From the NCBI GenBank assembly GCA_963713085.1, contig CAVQKQ010000026.1, positions 124,001 to 188,000 on the forward strand: a stretch of 64,000 nucleotides of DNA, written 5' to 3'. The notes below the pieces were generated by a model. It was not told where the DNA came from and did not search any database. It saw only the letters and a list, made by a program, of their open reading frames with translations. The translations under genes and the position numbers were made by a program. Every line of letters starts with the position of its first letter. Position 1 is the first letter of the stretch. The stretch is from PFJX01 sp963713085. GTDB lineage: Bacteria > Pseudomonadota > Gammaproteobacteria > Burkholderiales > Thiobacillaceae. Positions 43,728 through 52,683 of the stretch are shown piece by piece.

Positions 43728-45851
43728 TTATCCGGTGGTAATGCGCCGGTAGATGTCGGACACCTTGATGGGAAGTTGGTGCACGTCGTCCAGGACGATG
43801 AACCGGGCCGCACCGTACATGTGGGGCAGGTAGTCCCGAGCCTCCCGGTCGATGGTGATGCAGAAGGGATGCACGCCCGCGCGCCTGGCCTCCAGCAGGG
43901 CCATGCGGGTGTCCTCGATGCCGTACTGGCCGCGATAGACATCGAAATAGTCGTCCGGCCTGCCGTCCGAAAGGGTCACCAGCACCTTGGTCCGGGCTTC
44001 CACGCCTTTGAGCAATTCTGCGAGGTGACGGATGGCGAAGCCCATGCGGGTGTATTCCTGAGGGCGGATGCCGGAGATGCGGGCCTTGACCTCCTCGCCG
44101 TAGGGTTCGTCGAAGGTCTTTATGCGATACAGCTCGCAACGCTTGCGGGTGATGCCGGAAAACCCGTAGATGGCGTAGCGGTCCCCCAGTAATTCCAGGG
44201 CCTCGCACAGCAGCACCAGGGCCTCCCGCTCCGCCTCGTTGATCCAGCCCCGGGTGGAGCCGCTCATGTCCACCATGAATGCCACGGCGATGTTGCGTTC
44301 GGCCCGGTGCTGGCGCACGAACAACCGGTCGCTCATCTCGCTGCCGTCCTTGGCGTCGGCCAGGGCTTCGACCAGGGCGTCGATGTCCACGTCGTCGCCG
44401 TACACCTGGCGCTTTAGCAGCCGGTTCTCGTCACGCATGGCCTCGAAGCTCTTGCGCAGTCGCTTCACCAGACCGGCGTATTTCTCCAAAGTGGCTTTCT
44501 GGAAGCCGTCATGGACCGGCGCCACCTCCTTTTCGCGCATGACGCACCAGTTCTTGCGGTAGTGCTGGCGGCCCATGTCCCACTCCGGATAAAACTTGGC
44601 GCCTTCCTCGTGGTAGGTGCCCTGCCACATGGCATCCGGGTCCACGGGCTGGTCCTGGATCAGGCTGGCGTCGTATTCCCCTTCGCCGGCAGGGACCAGG
44701 TATTCCGGCGGGATCTCGCCGAAATCCAGCCAGACGGAGGCGAGCAACTGTCTGACGTCCTCAGGCGGGGCGATGGGAGCGGCATCCAGGGTCAGCTCCA
44801 TGTCCAGGCGGCCGTCCTCATCCCGGGCTTCCGCCGCAAAGCGTTCGGGCCTGTCGTGGTCGTCCTCGGACTGGGGCCAATGGCGAACATGTTCTTCCAG
44901 CAATTCCGCCAGTTTCACCCGCAGGCGCGCCTTCTCCTTTTCCCCGCGGGCCGCGAAGGCGGCCGCCACGGCCTCTGGACGCAGTTCACCCTGGAAACTC
45001 CAGGGCGTGAAATCCGCCAGGCGGTAGGCGTCTCCCAGCAGACCCAGGCTGTCCTCCAGTTCCGCCACGGGTTGGCTGAGCCGATCTGCGATCCGCTCCC
45101 AGCTGTCGGGCAGGCCCTCGCCCAGGGCGGCCTTGAGGCGTTCCATCTCCCGGTGGAGGCCCGGCAGTTCCCGGGCAATGCAGGCCGAAAGGCGGATGGT
45201 TTCCAGGCCATGGAGCTGGAGCAGGGCCCGCTCGGGATCGGGAAAGCCGGCGCAGGCCGCCGGCAGGTTGGCGCGAAAGGTGCCGAAGCGGGTCTGGGCC
45301 CAGAGCAGGGCCACAGCCGCCTTGGCCAGCTTGAAGTTGTCCTCGGTGCTGGGCAGGCGGGCGAGTACCGCCGGCAGATAAATCTTTTCCGTGTCGGTGT
45401 GGATGGCGTCGCCCTGGACGATGCTGAGCCTGCGACCGGACAGGCCGCGTACGAAGTTGCCCAGCACCCCCGCCACATCGTCGAACATCACGCCGGCGGT
45501 CATCTCCAGCTGTTTGCCGGCGAAGTTGTGTACCTGCTCCACGGCCTGAAGGGCGGGGCGCAGACCCTCCCGGTCATAGGCGTCGCAGGCGAACAGGGCC
45601 CAGGCCTCCATCTGGCGCCGGCCCATGCCGGCCAGCAGTCTGGGCGCGCGCCGGCCGAACTGCCAGCCCAGTTCCAGGTGGGTGCTGGCGAGGCGCCGGA
45701 TCCAGCCCAGGATGAATTCGCGGTCCGCCTGGGCCAGGGCGGCCAACTCGGCGGACAGCCCTTCCACCTTGTAAAAGGTCAGGTCCGCCTCCAGCCATTC
45801 CTCCAGCAGTTGGGCGATTTCTACCGCTGTGCGGTGGACCGAGGCGGACAT
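43728..45851 (-). CDS. cbbO: CbbO-type VWA protein (RuBisCO activase subunit)
   Basis: A 707-residue protein with a long alpha-helical N-terminal part and a C-terminal von Willebrand A domain. The VWA metal site is visible as Asp528-Met-Ser-Gly-Ser (VDMSGSTRG) and TLSDGRPDD. With CbbQ it forms the AAA+ activase that removes inhibitory sugar phosphates from RuBisCO; the related NorQD and GvpN pairs serve other targets. It overlaps cbbQ by one base. No RuBisCO genes are in this window, so the target is inferred from family and from the autotrophic context. Confidence 0.85.
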   Translation of the reverse strand: MSASVHRTAVEIAQLLEEWLEADLTFYKVEGLSAELAALAQADREFILGWIRRLASTHLELGWQFGRRAPRLLAGMGRRQMEAWALFACDAYDREGLRPALQAVEQVHNFAGKQLEMTAGVMFDDVAGVLGNFVRGLSGRRLSIVQGDAIHTDTEKIYLPAVLARLPSTEDNFKLAKAAVALLWAQTRFGTFRANLPAACAGFPDPERALLQLHGLETIRLSACIARELPGLHREMERLKAALGEGLPDSWERIADRLSQPVAELEDSLGLLGDAYRLADFTPWSFQGELRPEAVAAAFAARGEKEKARLRVKLAELLEEHVRHWPQSEDDHDRPERFAAEARDEDGRLDMELTLDAAPIAPPEDVRQLLASVWLDFGEIPPEYLVPAGEGEYDASLIQDQPVDPDAMWQGTYHEEGAKFYPEWDMGRQHYRKNWCVMREKEVAPVHDGFQKATLEKYAGLVKRLRKSFEAMRDENRLLKRQVYGDDVDIDALVEALADAKDGSEMSDRLFVRQHRAERNIAVAFMVDMSGSTRGWINEAEREALVLLCEALELLGDRYAIYGFSGITRKRCELYRIKTFDEPYGEEVKARISGIRPQEYTRMGFAIRHLAELLKGVEARTKVLVTLSDGRPDDYFDVYRGQYGIEDTRMALLEARRAGVHPFCITIDREARDYLPHMYGAARFIVLDDVHQLPIKVSDIYRRITTG

Positions 45852-46687
45852 CAGAAAATGGAGGAGGAGAGTTCCTGTATCGCCGCCAGCATGTCGGCGT
45901 CGTCGGTGACCGCCTGGGCCACGGCGCTCTTGCAGGCGAGCACCGGCTCGATGCCGCCGGCGATGAGCTTGCCGGCGTGGACCAGCAGACGGGTGGAGGC
46001 GCCTTCCTCCAGACCGCTGCCCTTAAGGTTGCGGGTCATCCGCGCGAATTTCACCAAGCGTTCCGCCAGCAGCGGCTCCACGCCGGACTCGTTGGCGACG
46101 ATCCTGCGTTCCAACTCCGGCCCGGGGTAGTCGAACTCCAAGGCCACGAAGCGTTGCCGTGTGGATTGCTTGAGGTCTTTCAGAACGCTCTGGTAGCCCG
46201 GGTTGTAGGAGATGGTCAGGGCGAATTCATCCCCCGCCTCCAGCAGCTGCCCCAGTTTTTCCATGGGCAGGGTGCGACGGTCGTCGGCCAGGGGGTGGAT
46301 CACCACCATGGTGTCCTTGCGTGCCTCCACGATCTCGTCCAGGTAGCAGATGCCGCCCACCCGCACCGCACGGGTCAGGGGACCGTCCACCCAGACCGTT
46401 TCGCCGCCCTTGACCAGAAAACGGCCCACCAGGTCGGAGGCGGTGAGGTCGTCGTGGCAGGAAACCGTGATCAGGGGACGTTTCAGGCGCCAGGCCATGT
46501 ATTCCATGAAGCGGGTCTTGCCGCAGCCGGTGGGGCCCTTGAGCAGGATCGGCAGCTTGTGGCGGTAGGCCGTCTCGAAGATGGCGATCTCGCTGCCGAT
46601 GGCTTCGTAATAGGGTTCCGTCCGGATGAAATGCTCTTCGGGGGCGAGGGTGTGGGCGTGGTTTTGCGTGATGGGCTGGGCGTTCAT
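45851..46687 (-). CDS. cbbQ: CbbQ/NorQ/GvpN-family MoxR AAA+ ATPase
   Basis: A 278-residue MoxR-type ATPase. It has Walker A GPTGCGKT (residues 51-58), the CbbQ-like sequence MEYMAWRLKRPLITVSCHDDLTASDLVGRF, Walker B ICYLDEI, and YNPGYQ with the sensor Asn. Its C-terminal domain matches CbbQ. It is the motor partner of CbbO. Start ATG 46687; the following cbbO start overlaps its stop by one base, so the two are made in fixed proportion. Confidence 0.88.
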   Translation of the reverse strand: MNAQPITQNHAHTLAPEEHFIRTEPYYEAIGSEIAIFETAYRHKLPILLKGPTGCGKTRFMEYMAWRLKRPLITVSCHDDLTASDLVGRFLVKGGETVWVDGPLTRAVRVGGICYLDEIVEARKDTMVVIHPLADDRRTLPMEKLGQLLEAGDEFALTISYNPGYQSVLKDLKQSTRQRFVALEFDYPGPELERRIVANESGVEPLLAERLVKFARMTRNLKGSGLEEGASTRLLVHAGKLIAGGIEPVLACKSAVAQAVTDDADMLAAIQELSSSIF

Positions 46688-46890
46688 GGGTCAGGGTCCT
46701 GTTGGATGTTCCGATTCTCTCCGACCGGTCTCGAGATGCAACCCTGTATCCGTGTCGGGTATGCATGAAACAACCGCTTACATTTGTACAACAGACTGGT
46801 CACGGACGTCTTACATCTCGCCGGTAGAGTGGGAAGCGTCCGGTGCGGAACGGTTCTGTCCCGGAAATTAACCGAGCTAGGAGATTGATC

Positions 46891-47349
46891 ATGAAAATCG
46901 CGACTACCGTCAAAACCCTTGCCCTTGCGGGCGTGACCTCCCTGACCCTGTTCGCAGGCGCCAGCCAAGCCGATCCGGGCTACAACCCCAATTACAATAA
47001 TCCCTGGTTGTCGGGGCCGGCAAGGCAGGAAATGCGGAATCAGGTTGCCTTCAGGCAGCAGGTGGCCGAGTTCGATCAACGCCTCGACAATCAGTTGCAG
47101 CGGATACTGAATGGCATGGAGACAGGTAAGTTGGACATGCGCGAAGCGGTGGGTCTGATCCGCGAACATGTGGTGATCAACAACCTGGAACGCAGGTATC
47201 TGGCAGATGGGCGACTGGGCCCCAACGAACTGCGGGATCTTGATCAGCGCCTGGACCAAGCAAACCGGCACATCTTTAAAGAAAAGCATGACGACCAGCG
47301 TGCCGGCTTCAACGCCCCCCGCTTTGGCGACGCACGCGGCTATCGCTGA
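46891..47349 (+). CDS. Exported hypothetical protein
   Basis: A 152-residue exported protein. The signal peptide (about residues 1-27, GASQAD) is followed by a Asn/Tyr/Pro-rich stretch (GYNPNYNNPW) and a mostly helical, charged region (VAEFDQRLDNQLQRILNGME and LGPNELRDLDQRLDQANRHI). It could form a helical bundle. Not recognised. The start follows CTAGGAGA. Divergent from cbbQ. Confidence 0.75.
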   Translation: MKIATTVKTLALAGVTSLTLFAGASQADPGYNPNYNNPWLSGPARQEMRNQVAFRQQVAEFDQRLDNQLQRILNGMETGKLDMREAVGLIREHVVINNLERRYLADGRLGPNELRDLDQRLDQANRHIFKEKHDDQRAGFNAPRFGDARGYR

Positions 47350-47455
47350 GCGCAATAGGATATTGGCCGGGCGTTGATCATCCGCCGTGTAACCGGTATG
47401 AGTTGCAATCTCTTCGGGTGCCAGCGGTTAAGCGGTGGTCACCCGGACCAGGCGT

Positions 47456-48403
47456 TCAGTCCTTGCCGCTGTCGCAGCCGCAATCGCCCGGGCGGCCGGG
47501 ATCGCAGTATTTATCGTCTTCCAGGTTTTCCCGGTTGGCCAGGTATTCCTCGCGCAGTTTTTCGGCCTTCGCCTTGAGTCGCTCGGAGCGTTCTTCGTAG
47601 GCACCCTCCCGCTCCTCCAGGAATTTTTCATTGAACAGGACGTGCTTCAGGAAGTTGTAGCCGAATTCCATCAGGGCCTCGTCGTCGGCCAGCAGGTGGG
47701 CCATGACTTCCATCGGCACGTCGTAGGTGCGGTTGAACGACTCGCTGGCGACGAAGGCGCGAAACCGGTCGATATCGTAGCTGACCATGAAGAACAACTG
47801 GTTTGAAATGGCCGGCGGCTTGCCGATGCCGGGCCCGGCGGACTTGCGCTTAAGGACCAGTTGGCGCCAGCCGCGGCCCTTTTCGTCGTAGACGTCCACG
47901 CCTTGTTCCGCGCGGTATTCGTCGATGGTCAGCTTGCGCTGTTCCTGATGGCCGAGACAGTGGGATTCCTGAACCAGCGCATAGGAGGCGCGGTCGGTGT
48001 ATTCGTCTTGGCGGCGCATGGAGAGGTGGGCCACCGGGTAATAACGGCAGGCGGTGGGACGGTCCTGGTAGACGCCGCAGCCTTCCGGTCTCATGAACTG
48101 GCATGCGGTTCCGTTTTCGACCGGGCGCAGCTTGACGCCGGGCATGCCGTCCTTGTCCATCTCGTAGGGAACGGTGTATTGCTTGAGAAAGTCACCTGAG
48201 GACATTTCCAGGCGGTTCTTCAGGCGCAGGATGTCGTAGGGTGTCAGGGTGATGTCGATGTTGGCGCAGCACGCGTTCCAGCACTTCACGTCCTTGTGGC
48301 AGCGGAATTGGATGACCTTGTCGCCATCCAACATGTTGGGCATGACCGGGCTCACCTCGAACGGGGCGTCCTGGATCATGTTCTTGAATTGGGTTTCGTC
48401 CAT
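47456..48403 (-). CDS. YkgJ-family cysteine-cluster protein
   Basis: A 315-residue protein with the putative metal-chelating cysteine cluster of the YkgJ/UPF0153 family: FRCHKDVKCWNACCANIDITL, then CQFMRPEGCGVYQDRPTACRYYP. A second, short Cys-rich tail, CDPGRPGDCGCDSG, ends the protein after a charged coiled-coil region. The cluster is believed to bind Zn or Fe-S. ATG 48403 is preferred over an upstream in-frame start. It is the next minus-strand gene after aprA but is separated from it by a strong terminator. Confidence 0.85.
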   Translation of the reverse strand: MDETQFKNMIQDAPFEVSPVMPNMLDGDKVIQFRCHKDVKCWNACCANIDITLTPYDILRLKNRLEMSSGDFLKQYTVPYEMDKDGMPGVKLRPVENGTACQFMRPEGCGVYQDRPTACRYYPVAHLSMRRQDEYTDRASYALVQESHCLGHQEQRKLTIDEYRAEQGVDVYDEKGRGWRQLVLKRKSAGPGIGKPPAISNQLFFMVSYDIDRFRAFVASESFNRTYDVPMEVMAHLLADDEALMEFGYNFLKHVLFNEKFLEEREGAYEERSERLKAKAEKLREEYLANRENLEDDKYCDPGRPGDCGCDSGKD

Positions 48404-48497
48404 GATCGACCTCGAAAAACTATGTGAAATGAAGCGCTTATATTGGGGGAAAAGCGCCATTCGCAAGAGTGGGCCCTTGCGAATGGCGGTTCAGCAA

Positions 48498-48530
48498 AGA
48501 AAAAAACCGGGCGCCTTGTGAGCGCCCGGT
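48498..48530 (-). terminator. Intrinsic terminator of the sat-aprB-aprA operon
   Basis: Read on the minus strand, ACCGGGCGC (complement of 48522-48530) pairs with GCGCCCGGT (complement of 48506-48514) around a seven-base loop, followed by a run of Ts (complement of 48499-48505). It lies directly after aprA. Confidence 0.93.
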
Positions 48531-48548
48531 TCCTTTGCAAGCGACCGT

Positions 48549-50579
48549 TTAGTGGGCGGCGGGCTTGAACAGCTTGGACTTGTCCACCAGATCCACGTGG
48601 GCGCGCTTGAAGTTCGTCCAGGTGTGGGTAGTCTTGTCATAGATGGAGTTGCCGAAACACTTCCAGTTTTCCTCGTCGACGAAGTTCTTGTCGGTGCGGT
48701 AGTAGAAACCGGGGTAACGGCTTTCCTCGCGGAACTGGATGTGCTTCATGTGGGCTTCCGCCGTCAATATGCGGTGGTAGTTTTCCCAGGCGCGCAGCAG
48801 TTCGTGCAGATCCTTCGCACGCATCTTCTCGGCGTCTTCTTTCAGCATTTCCAGCTTCTGCTCGGCCACTTCCAGCATCTTGTCGTTGGTGTTGTAGTAG
48901 GTGGCAACACCGGCAACGTACTCGTCCATGATCTTCTGCAGACGGAACTGCAGCATCTTGGGCGTGATGTAGTTGGGGTTGACGTCGATGGCGGTGGTGT
49001 AGTCCTTGAACTCCAGATAGTTGCGCACCGGCTTGTAGATCTCGTCGACCAGCTGCTCGGGGGCGGTATCCAGTTCGACCTTCAGGTCCTTGTTGTCGAT
49101 GCAGTACTTGACCATGGACTTGGCGCACATGCGGCCTTCGGCATGGGAGCCGGAGGAGAACTTGTGGCCGGAAGCGCCCACGCCGTCACCGGCGGTGAAC
49201 AGGCCCTTGACCGTGGTCATGGAACGGTAACCCCAGTTCCAGCCGGAAGGCAGATGCGCGGGGATCTTGTCCTTCTCGGGATGCATTTCCTCGGTGGGGG
49301 CGCCCACGTCGGTGGGGCCGGACACCCAGATGCCGCAGCAGCCGGAGTGGGAACCCAGCAGGTAGGGCTCGGTGGGCATCAGCTCGGAGTTCTTCTTCTC
49401 GGGCTCGATGTTCTCGCCAACCCAGATGCCGCACTGGCCGACGCACATGTCCAGGAAGTCTTCCCAGGCCTCGGCTTCCAGGTGCTTCACTTCGCGCGGG
49501 GTCAGGGTGTCACGCAGCTTGCCGAGGGCGGTCACGGTATCCATCCAGATCGGGCCGCGGCCTTCCTTCATTTCCTTCAGCATGACGTGGTTACGCAGGC
49601 AGGAAGCGGGGACGGCGGCCTGGCCGTACGGGGGATACTGGTCCAGCATGGCCTTGTTCTTGGTCAGGTAGTCTTCGCCATAGGCGTTGGTGGCGCGGGC
49701 CTTGAACAGCAGGAACCAGGCGCCGACCGGACCGTAACCGTCTTTGAAGCGGCAAGGTACGAAGCGGTTTTCCATCATGGTCAGTTCCGCGCCGGCTTCG
49801 GCAGCCATGGCGTAGGTGGAACCGGCGTTCCAGACGGGGTACCAGGCACGGCCGGTGCCTTCACCCACGGAACGGGGGCGGAAGATGTTCACGCAACCAC
49901 CGGCGGCCAGCAGGATCGCCTTGGCCTTGTACACATGCAGGGTGTGGTTACGGGTGGAGAAGCCGACGGCACCGGCGATGCGGTTCTTGTCGTTCTTGTC
50001 GTTGACCAGCTTGACGATGAAGATACGCTCCTCGACGCGATCGATGCCGATCGCCTTCTTGGCGGCTTCGGCGACGATCCACTTGTAGGATTCGCCGTTG
50101 ATCATGATCTGCCACTTGCCGGAACGCACGGGCTTGCCGCCGTCCTTCAGGGAGGGCAGGCCTTCTCCGATGGCGGCGGCGCCGTCGTGACGCTCACCGT
50201 TGGCGTCGGTCTTCCAAATGGGCAGGCCCCACTCTTCGAACAGGTGCACGGAGTCGTCGACGTGGCGGCCAACGTCATAGGCCAAGTCGTCGCGGGTGAT
50301 GCCCATCAGGTCGTTGGAGACCATGCGGGCGTAGTCGGCGGGGTCCTGCTCGGTGCCGATGTAGGTGTTGATGGCGGACAGGCCTTGGGCCACGGCGCCG
50401 GAACGGTCCATGGCGGCCTTGTCGACCAGTTTGATCTTGAGATCAACGCCCATCTCGGCTTTCGCGGCGTCAGCCCAGCGCATGACTTCATAAGCGGCGC
50501 CACAACAGGCCATACCACCGCCGATCATCAGGATGTCGACTTCTTCCTGGATGATATCGGGATTTCCAAATTCAGCCAT
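48549..50579 (-). CDS. aprA: Adenylylsulfate (APS) reductase alpha subunit
   Basis: A 676-residue flavoprotein. It has the FAD-binding GGGMACCGAAYE near residue 20, DRSGAVAQGLSAINTY, GRHVDDSVHLFEEWGLP, TAGDGVGASGHKFSSGSHAEGR and the catalytic WNWGYRS-containing segment. In sulfur oxidisers it works in reverse, joining sulfite and AMP to APS and passing electrons to AprB. Located 18 bases after aprB in a sat-aprB-aprA operon. An intrinsic terminator follows. Confidence 0.98.
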   Translation of the reverse strand: MAEFGNPDIIQEEVDILMIGGGMACCGAAYEVMRWADAAKAEMGVDLKIKLVDKAAMDRSGAVAQGLSAINTYIGTEQDPADYARMVSNDLMGITRDDLAYDVGRHVDDSVHLFEEWGLPIWKTDANGERHDGAAAIGEGLPSLKDGGKPVRSGKWQIMINGESYKWIVAEAAKKAIGIDRVEERIFIVKLVNDKNDKNRIAGAVGFSTRNHTLHVYKAKAILLAAGGCVNIFRPRSVGEGTGRAWYPVWNAGSTYAMAAEAGAELTMMENRFVPCRFKDGYGPVGAWFLLFKARATNAYGEDYLTKNKAMLDQYPPYGQAAVPASCLRNHVMLKEMKEGRGPIWMDTVTALGKLRDTLTPREVKHLEAEAWEDFLDMCVGQCGIWVGENIEPEKKNSELMPTEPYLLGSHSGCCGIWVSGPTDVGAPTEEMHPEKDKIPAHLPSGWNWGYRSMTTVKGLFTAGDGVGASGHKFSSGSHAEGRMCAKSMVKYCIDNKDLKVELDTAPEQLVDEIYKPVRNYLEFKDYTTAIDVNPNYITPKMLQFRLQKIMDEYVAGVATYYNTNDKMLEVAEQKLEMLKEDAEKMRAKDLHELLRAWENYHRILTAEAHMKHIQFREESRYPGFYYRTDKNFVDEENWKCFGNSIYDKTTHTWTNFKRAHVDLVDKSKLFKPAAH

Positions 50580-50597
50580 TTTCTTACCTCTTCTCTA

Positions 50598-51083
50598 TTA
50601 CTTGCGGATTAGTTCGGCGGGGTTGCCGGTGCGATAGCCCTTGGTGATGCCACCATCGGCGGAACCGGTGAAGAACCCGATGGCTTCGATGTTGGCCAGG
50701 CTGGCGGTGGGCTTGCCACCGTAACAGTCGATGGAACCCTCGGGGGTGGTGCGGATCGGGAACTTGAAGCGCTTCATGGTGCCGTTGCGGAACTTGATGG
50801 TCCACATGATGGAATCGGAACCACGCAGGGGCTGCACGGAACCGCCCAGGGGCACCACGTCGGCGTAATGGCGGCATTCGATGGCCTGCTGCGGGCAGAT
50901 CTTCACGCAGCTATAGCATTCCCAGCACTGCTCGGGTTCCTGGTTGAAGGCGCGCATGGCGTGGCCGGTTTCGGAACCGTCTTTGTCCAGTTTCATCAGG
51001 TCGTGCGGGCAGATGTACATGCAGGCGGTCTTGTCCTGGCCCTTGCAGCCGTCGCACTTGTCGGTACGGACGTAGGTTGGCAT
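50598..51083 (-). CDS. aprB: Adenylylsulfate reductase beta subunit
   Basis: A 161-residue iron-sulfur subunit with two [4Fe-4S] sites. The first cluster region has CDGCKGQDKTACMYICP; the second has CWECYSCVKICPQQAIEC. The C-terminal tail wraps AprA in known structures. It transfers electrons from the AprA flavin to an acceptor such as a membrane complex. The ribosome binding site AAGGAG sits at the edge of the palindrome at 51096-51109. Confidence 0.98.
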   Translation of the reverse strand: MPTYVRTDKCDGCKGQDKTACMYICPHDLMKLDKDGSETGHAMRAFNQEPEQCWECYSCVKICPQQAIECRHYADVVPLGGSVQPLRGSDSIMWTIKFRNGTMKRFKFPIRTTPEGSIDCYGGKPTASLANIEAIGFFTGSADGGITKGYRTGNPAELIRK

Positions 51084-51095
51084 TGATTACACTCC

Positions 51096-51109
51096 TTGTT
51101 AGCTAACAA
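51096..51109 (-). promoter_or_regulatory. Perfect palindrome abutting the aprB ribosome binding site
   Basis: TTGTTAGCTAACAA is an exact 14-base palindrome. On the minus strand its last bases run straight into AAGGAG, the aprB ribosome binding site. It could be an operator for an internal promoter or an RNA hairpin that limits ribosome access. No matching half-sites were found elsewhere nearby. Confidence 0.5.
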
Positions 51110-51110
51110 T

Positions 51111-51130
51111 CCGCGCGCTCCTGCGCGCGG
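51111..51130 (-). other. GC hairpin in the sat-aprB spacer
   Basis: CCGCGCGC-TCCT-GCGCGCGG, a perfect eight-pair stem with a tetraloop, one base away from the palindrome at 51096-51109. No U-tract follows, so it looks like a processing or stability element between sat and aprB mRNAs rather than a terminator. Confidence 0.55.
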
Positions 51131-51242
51131 CCCATTCAGAAATACTGAACCCAACCTTGGCCGGGGGCGTATCGCGAATCCGCTTCCGGCGGGCACAGCG
51201 TCCCAAATTCTTGTTGGCCGGGCCTGGGCCCGGCGGATTCCC

Positions 51243-52460
51243 TTACGCGGCCGAGTGGCCTTTGAGTTCGACCTTGACGTTTTGTTCCGCGCTCAGGCTG
51301 GCATAGTACTTCTGCAGTACCTTGGCGACTTCCGGGCGGCTGAACTCCACCGGCAGGTCCTGGCCTTCGGACAGCATCGAACGCACCTTGGTGCCGGACA
51401 GCAGGATGCGATCGTCCTTGGTATGGGGGCAGGTGCGCTGGGAGGCCATGCCGCCGCATTTCTTGCACCAGAAGGTCCAGTCGATGTTCATGTTGGTGGT
51501 TTCGAGGGAGCCAGCGGGAATCTCGTCGAAGATGTGCTGGGCGTCGAAGGGGCCGTAGTAGTCACCCACGCCGGCATGGTCGCGGCCCACGATCAGGTGG
51601 GAGCAGCCATAGTTCTGGCGGAACAGGGCATGTAGCAGGGCCTCACGGGGGCCGGCGTAACGCATGTCCAAAGGATAGCCGGCCTGGATCACGGTGTTGG
51701 GAGCGAAGTAGTTGTCCACCAGGGTGCTGATGGCCTCGGAACGCACTTCGGCGGGGATGTCGCCCGGCTTCAGGGCCCCCAGCAGGGAGTGGATCAGCAC
51801 GCCGTCCATGGTCTCGATGGCGATCTTGGCCAGGTACTCGTGGGAGCGGTGCATGGGGTTGCGGGTCTGGAAGGCGGCGACCTTGGACCAGCCCATCTTC
51901 TCGAAGGCGGCGCGGGTTTCGGCCGGGGTCATAAACTGGTCGCCGTACTCTTCCTTGAAGTTGCCGGTAGACAGCACCTTGACCGGACCGGCCAGATTCA
52001 CGGGGCCCTGATCCATCACCATCTTGACGCCGGGGTGCGCGATGTCGGTGGTCTTGTAGACCTGCATGCACTCGTGGCCCTTGTCGATACCGTAGATCTC
52101 GGTAACCTTCATGGTGCCCATAAGCTCGCCGCTGGCACCGTCAACCAGGGCTACGTCCTGGCCCAGACTTAGGCTGCCGGCGGTAGCGGTGTCGGTGGAG
52201 AGGGTCACGGGGATGGGCCAGAACAGGCCGTTGGCCATGCGGTAGCCGTCGCAGACGCCCGCCCAGTCGGCGTGGGTCATGAAGCCTTCTAGCGGGGTGA
52301 AACCACCGATGCCCATCATGATCAGGTCACCGGTTTCCCGGGAGGACATCTTGATCTGGGGCAGGCTCTTGGCACGGGCCAACTCAGCTTCGTGCGCAGC
52401 GCCTTCAAGCAGCAGGGGCTTGAGTTCACCGCCGCCATGGGGTTTCACAAGTCGGGACAT
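51243..52460 (-). CDS. sat: Sulfate adenylyltransferase (dissimilatory type)
   Basis: A 405-residue ATP sulfurylase. Motifs: FQTRNPMHRSHEYL (HxxH nucleotide site), GRDHAGVGDYYG, and a C-terminal zinc-type cluster in CKKCGGMASQRTCPH. This single-subunit form is distinct from the assimilatory CysDN. In sulfur oxidisers it converts APS and PPi to ATP and sulfate, giving substrate-level phosphorylation. ATG 52460 follows AAGGAG on the minus strand. It leads the operon with aprB and aprA, after a 159-base spacer. Confidence 0.98.
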   Translation of the reverse strand: MSRLVKPHGGGELKPLLLEGAAHEAELARAKSLPQIKMSSRETGDLIMMGIGGFTPLEGFMTHADWAGVCDGYRMANGLFWPIPVTLSTDTATAGSLSLGQDVALVDGASGELMGTMKVTEIYGIDKGHECMQVYKTTDIAHPGVKMVMDQGPVNLAGPVKVLSTGNFKEEYGDQFMTPAETRAAFEKMGWSKVAAFQTRNPMHRSHEYLAKIAIETMDGVLIHSLLGALKPGDIPAEVRSEAISTLVDNYFAPNTVIQAGYPLDMRYAGPREALLHALFRQNYGCSHLIVGRDHAGVGDYYGPFDAQHIFDEIPAGSLETTNMNIDWTFWCKKCGGMASQRTCPHTKDDRILLSGTKVRSMLSEGQDLPVEFSRPEVAKVLQKYYASLSAEQNVKVELKGHSAA

Positions 52461-52557
52461 GGGAGGGCTCCTTACAGGGATGGTTAAAGCAATGGAAGGC
52501 GGAACAGCAGAATGGCGGGCGAGAATAGCACCCCCATCCCGGCGCCTCTAATCAGAG

Positions 52558-52575
52558 TTATTTCGTTCGGAATAA
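52558..52575. promoter_or_regulatory. Imperfect palindrome in the divergent sat promoter region
   Basis: TTATTTCG-TT-CGGAATAA has arms of eight bases with one mismatch. It lies in the AT-rich stretch (52550-52590) between divergent sat and the lipoprotein gene, where their promoters must be. A candidate operator; the regulator is unknown. Confidence 0.4.
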
Positions 52576-52683
52576 ATTTTTTTTGGGAGGCCGGCATCCG
52601 AACTGGGGCGTGGCTTGCAGCGGTTATTATGGCTGGAGGCGGTCATGCGCAAGGGCTACAATCCGCCAAAGCACGGGGGCCAA

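Noticed and set aside
48552..50612. Open frame of nearly 690 codons opposite aprA
   Set aside because: It mirrors aprA almost exactly and encodes a low-complexity Gly/Val/His-rich chain with no recognisable domain; aprA is unmistakable.
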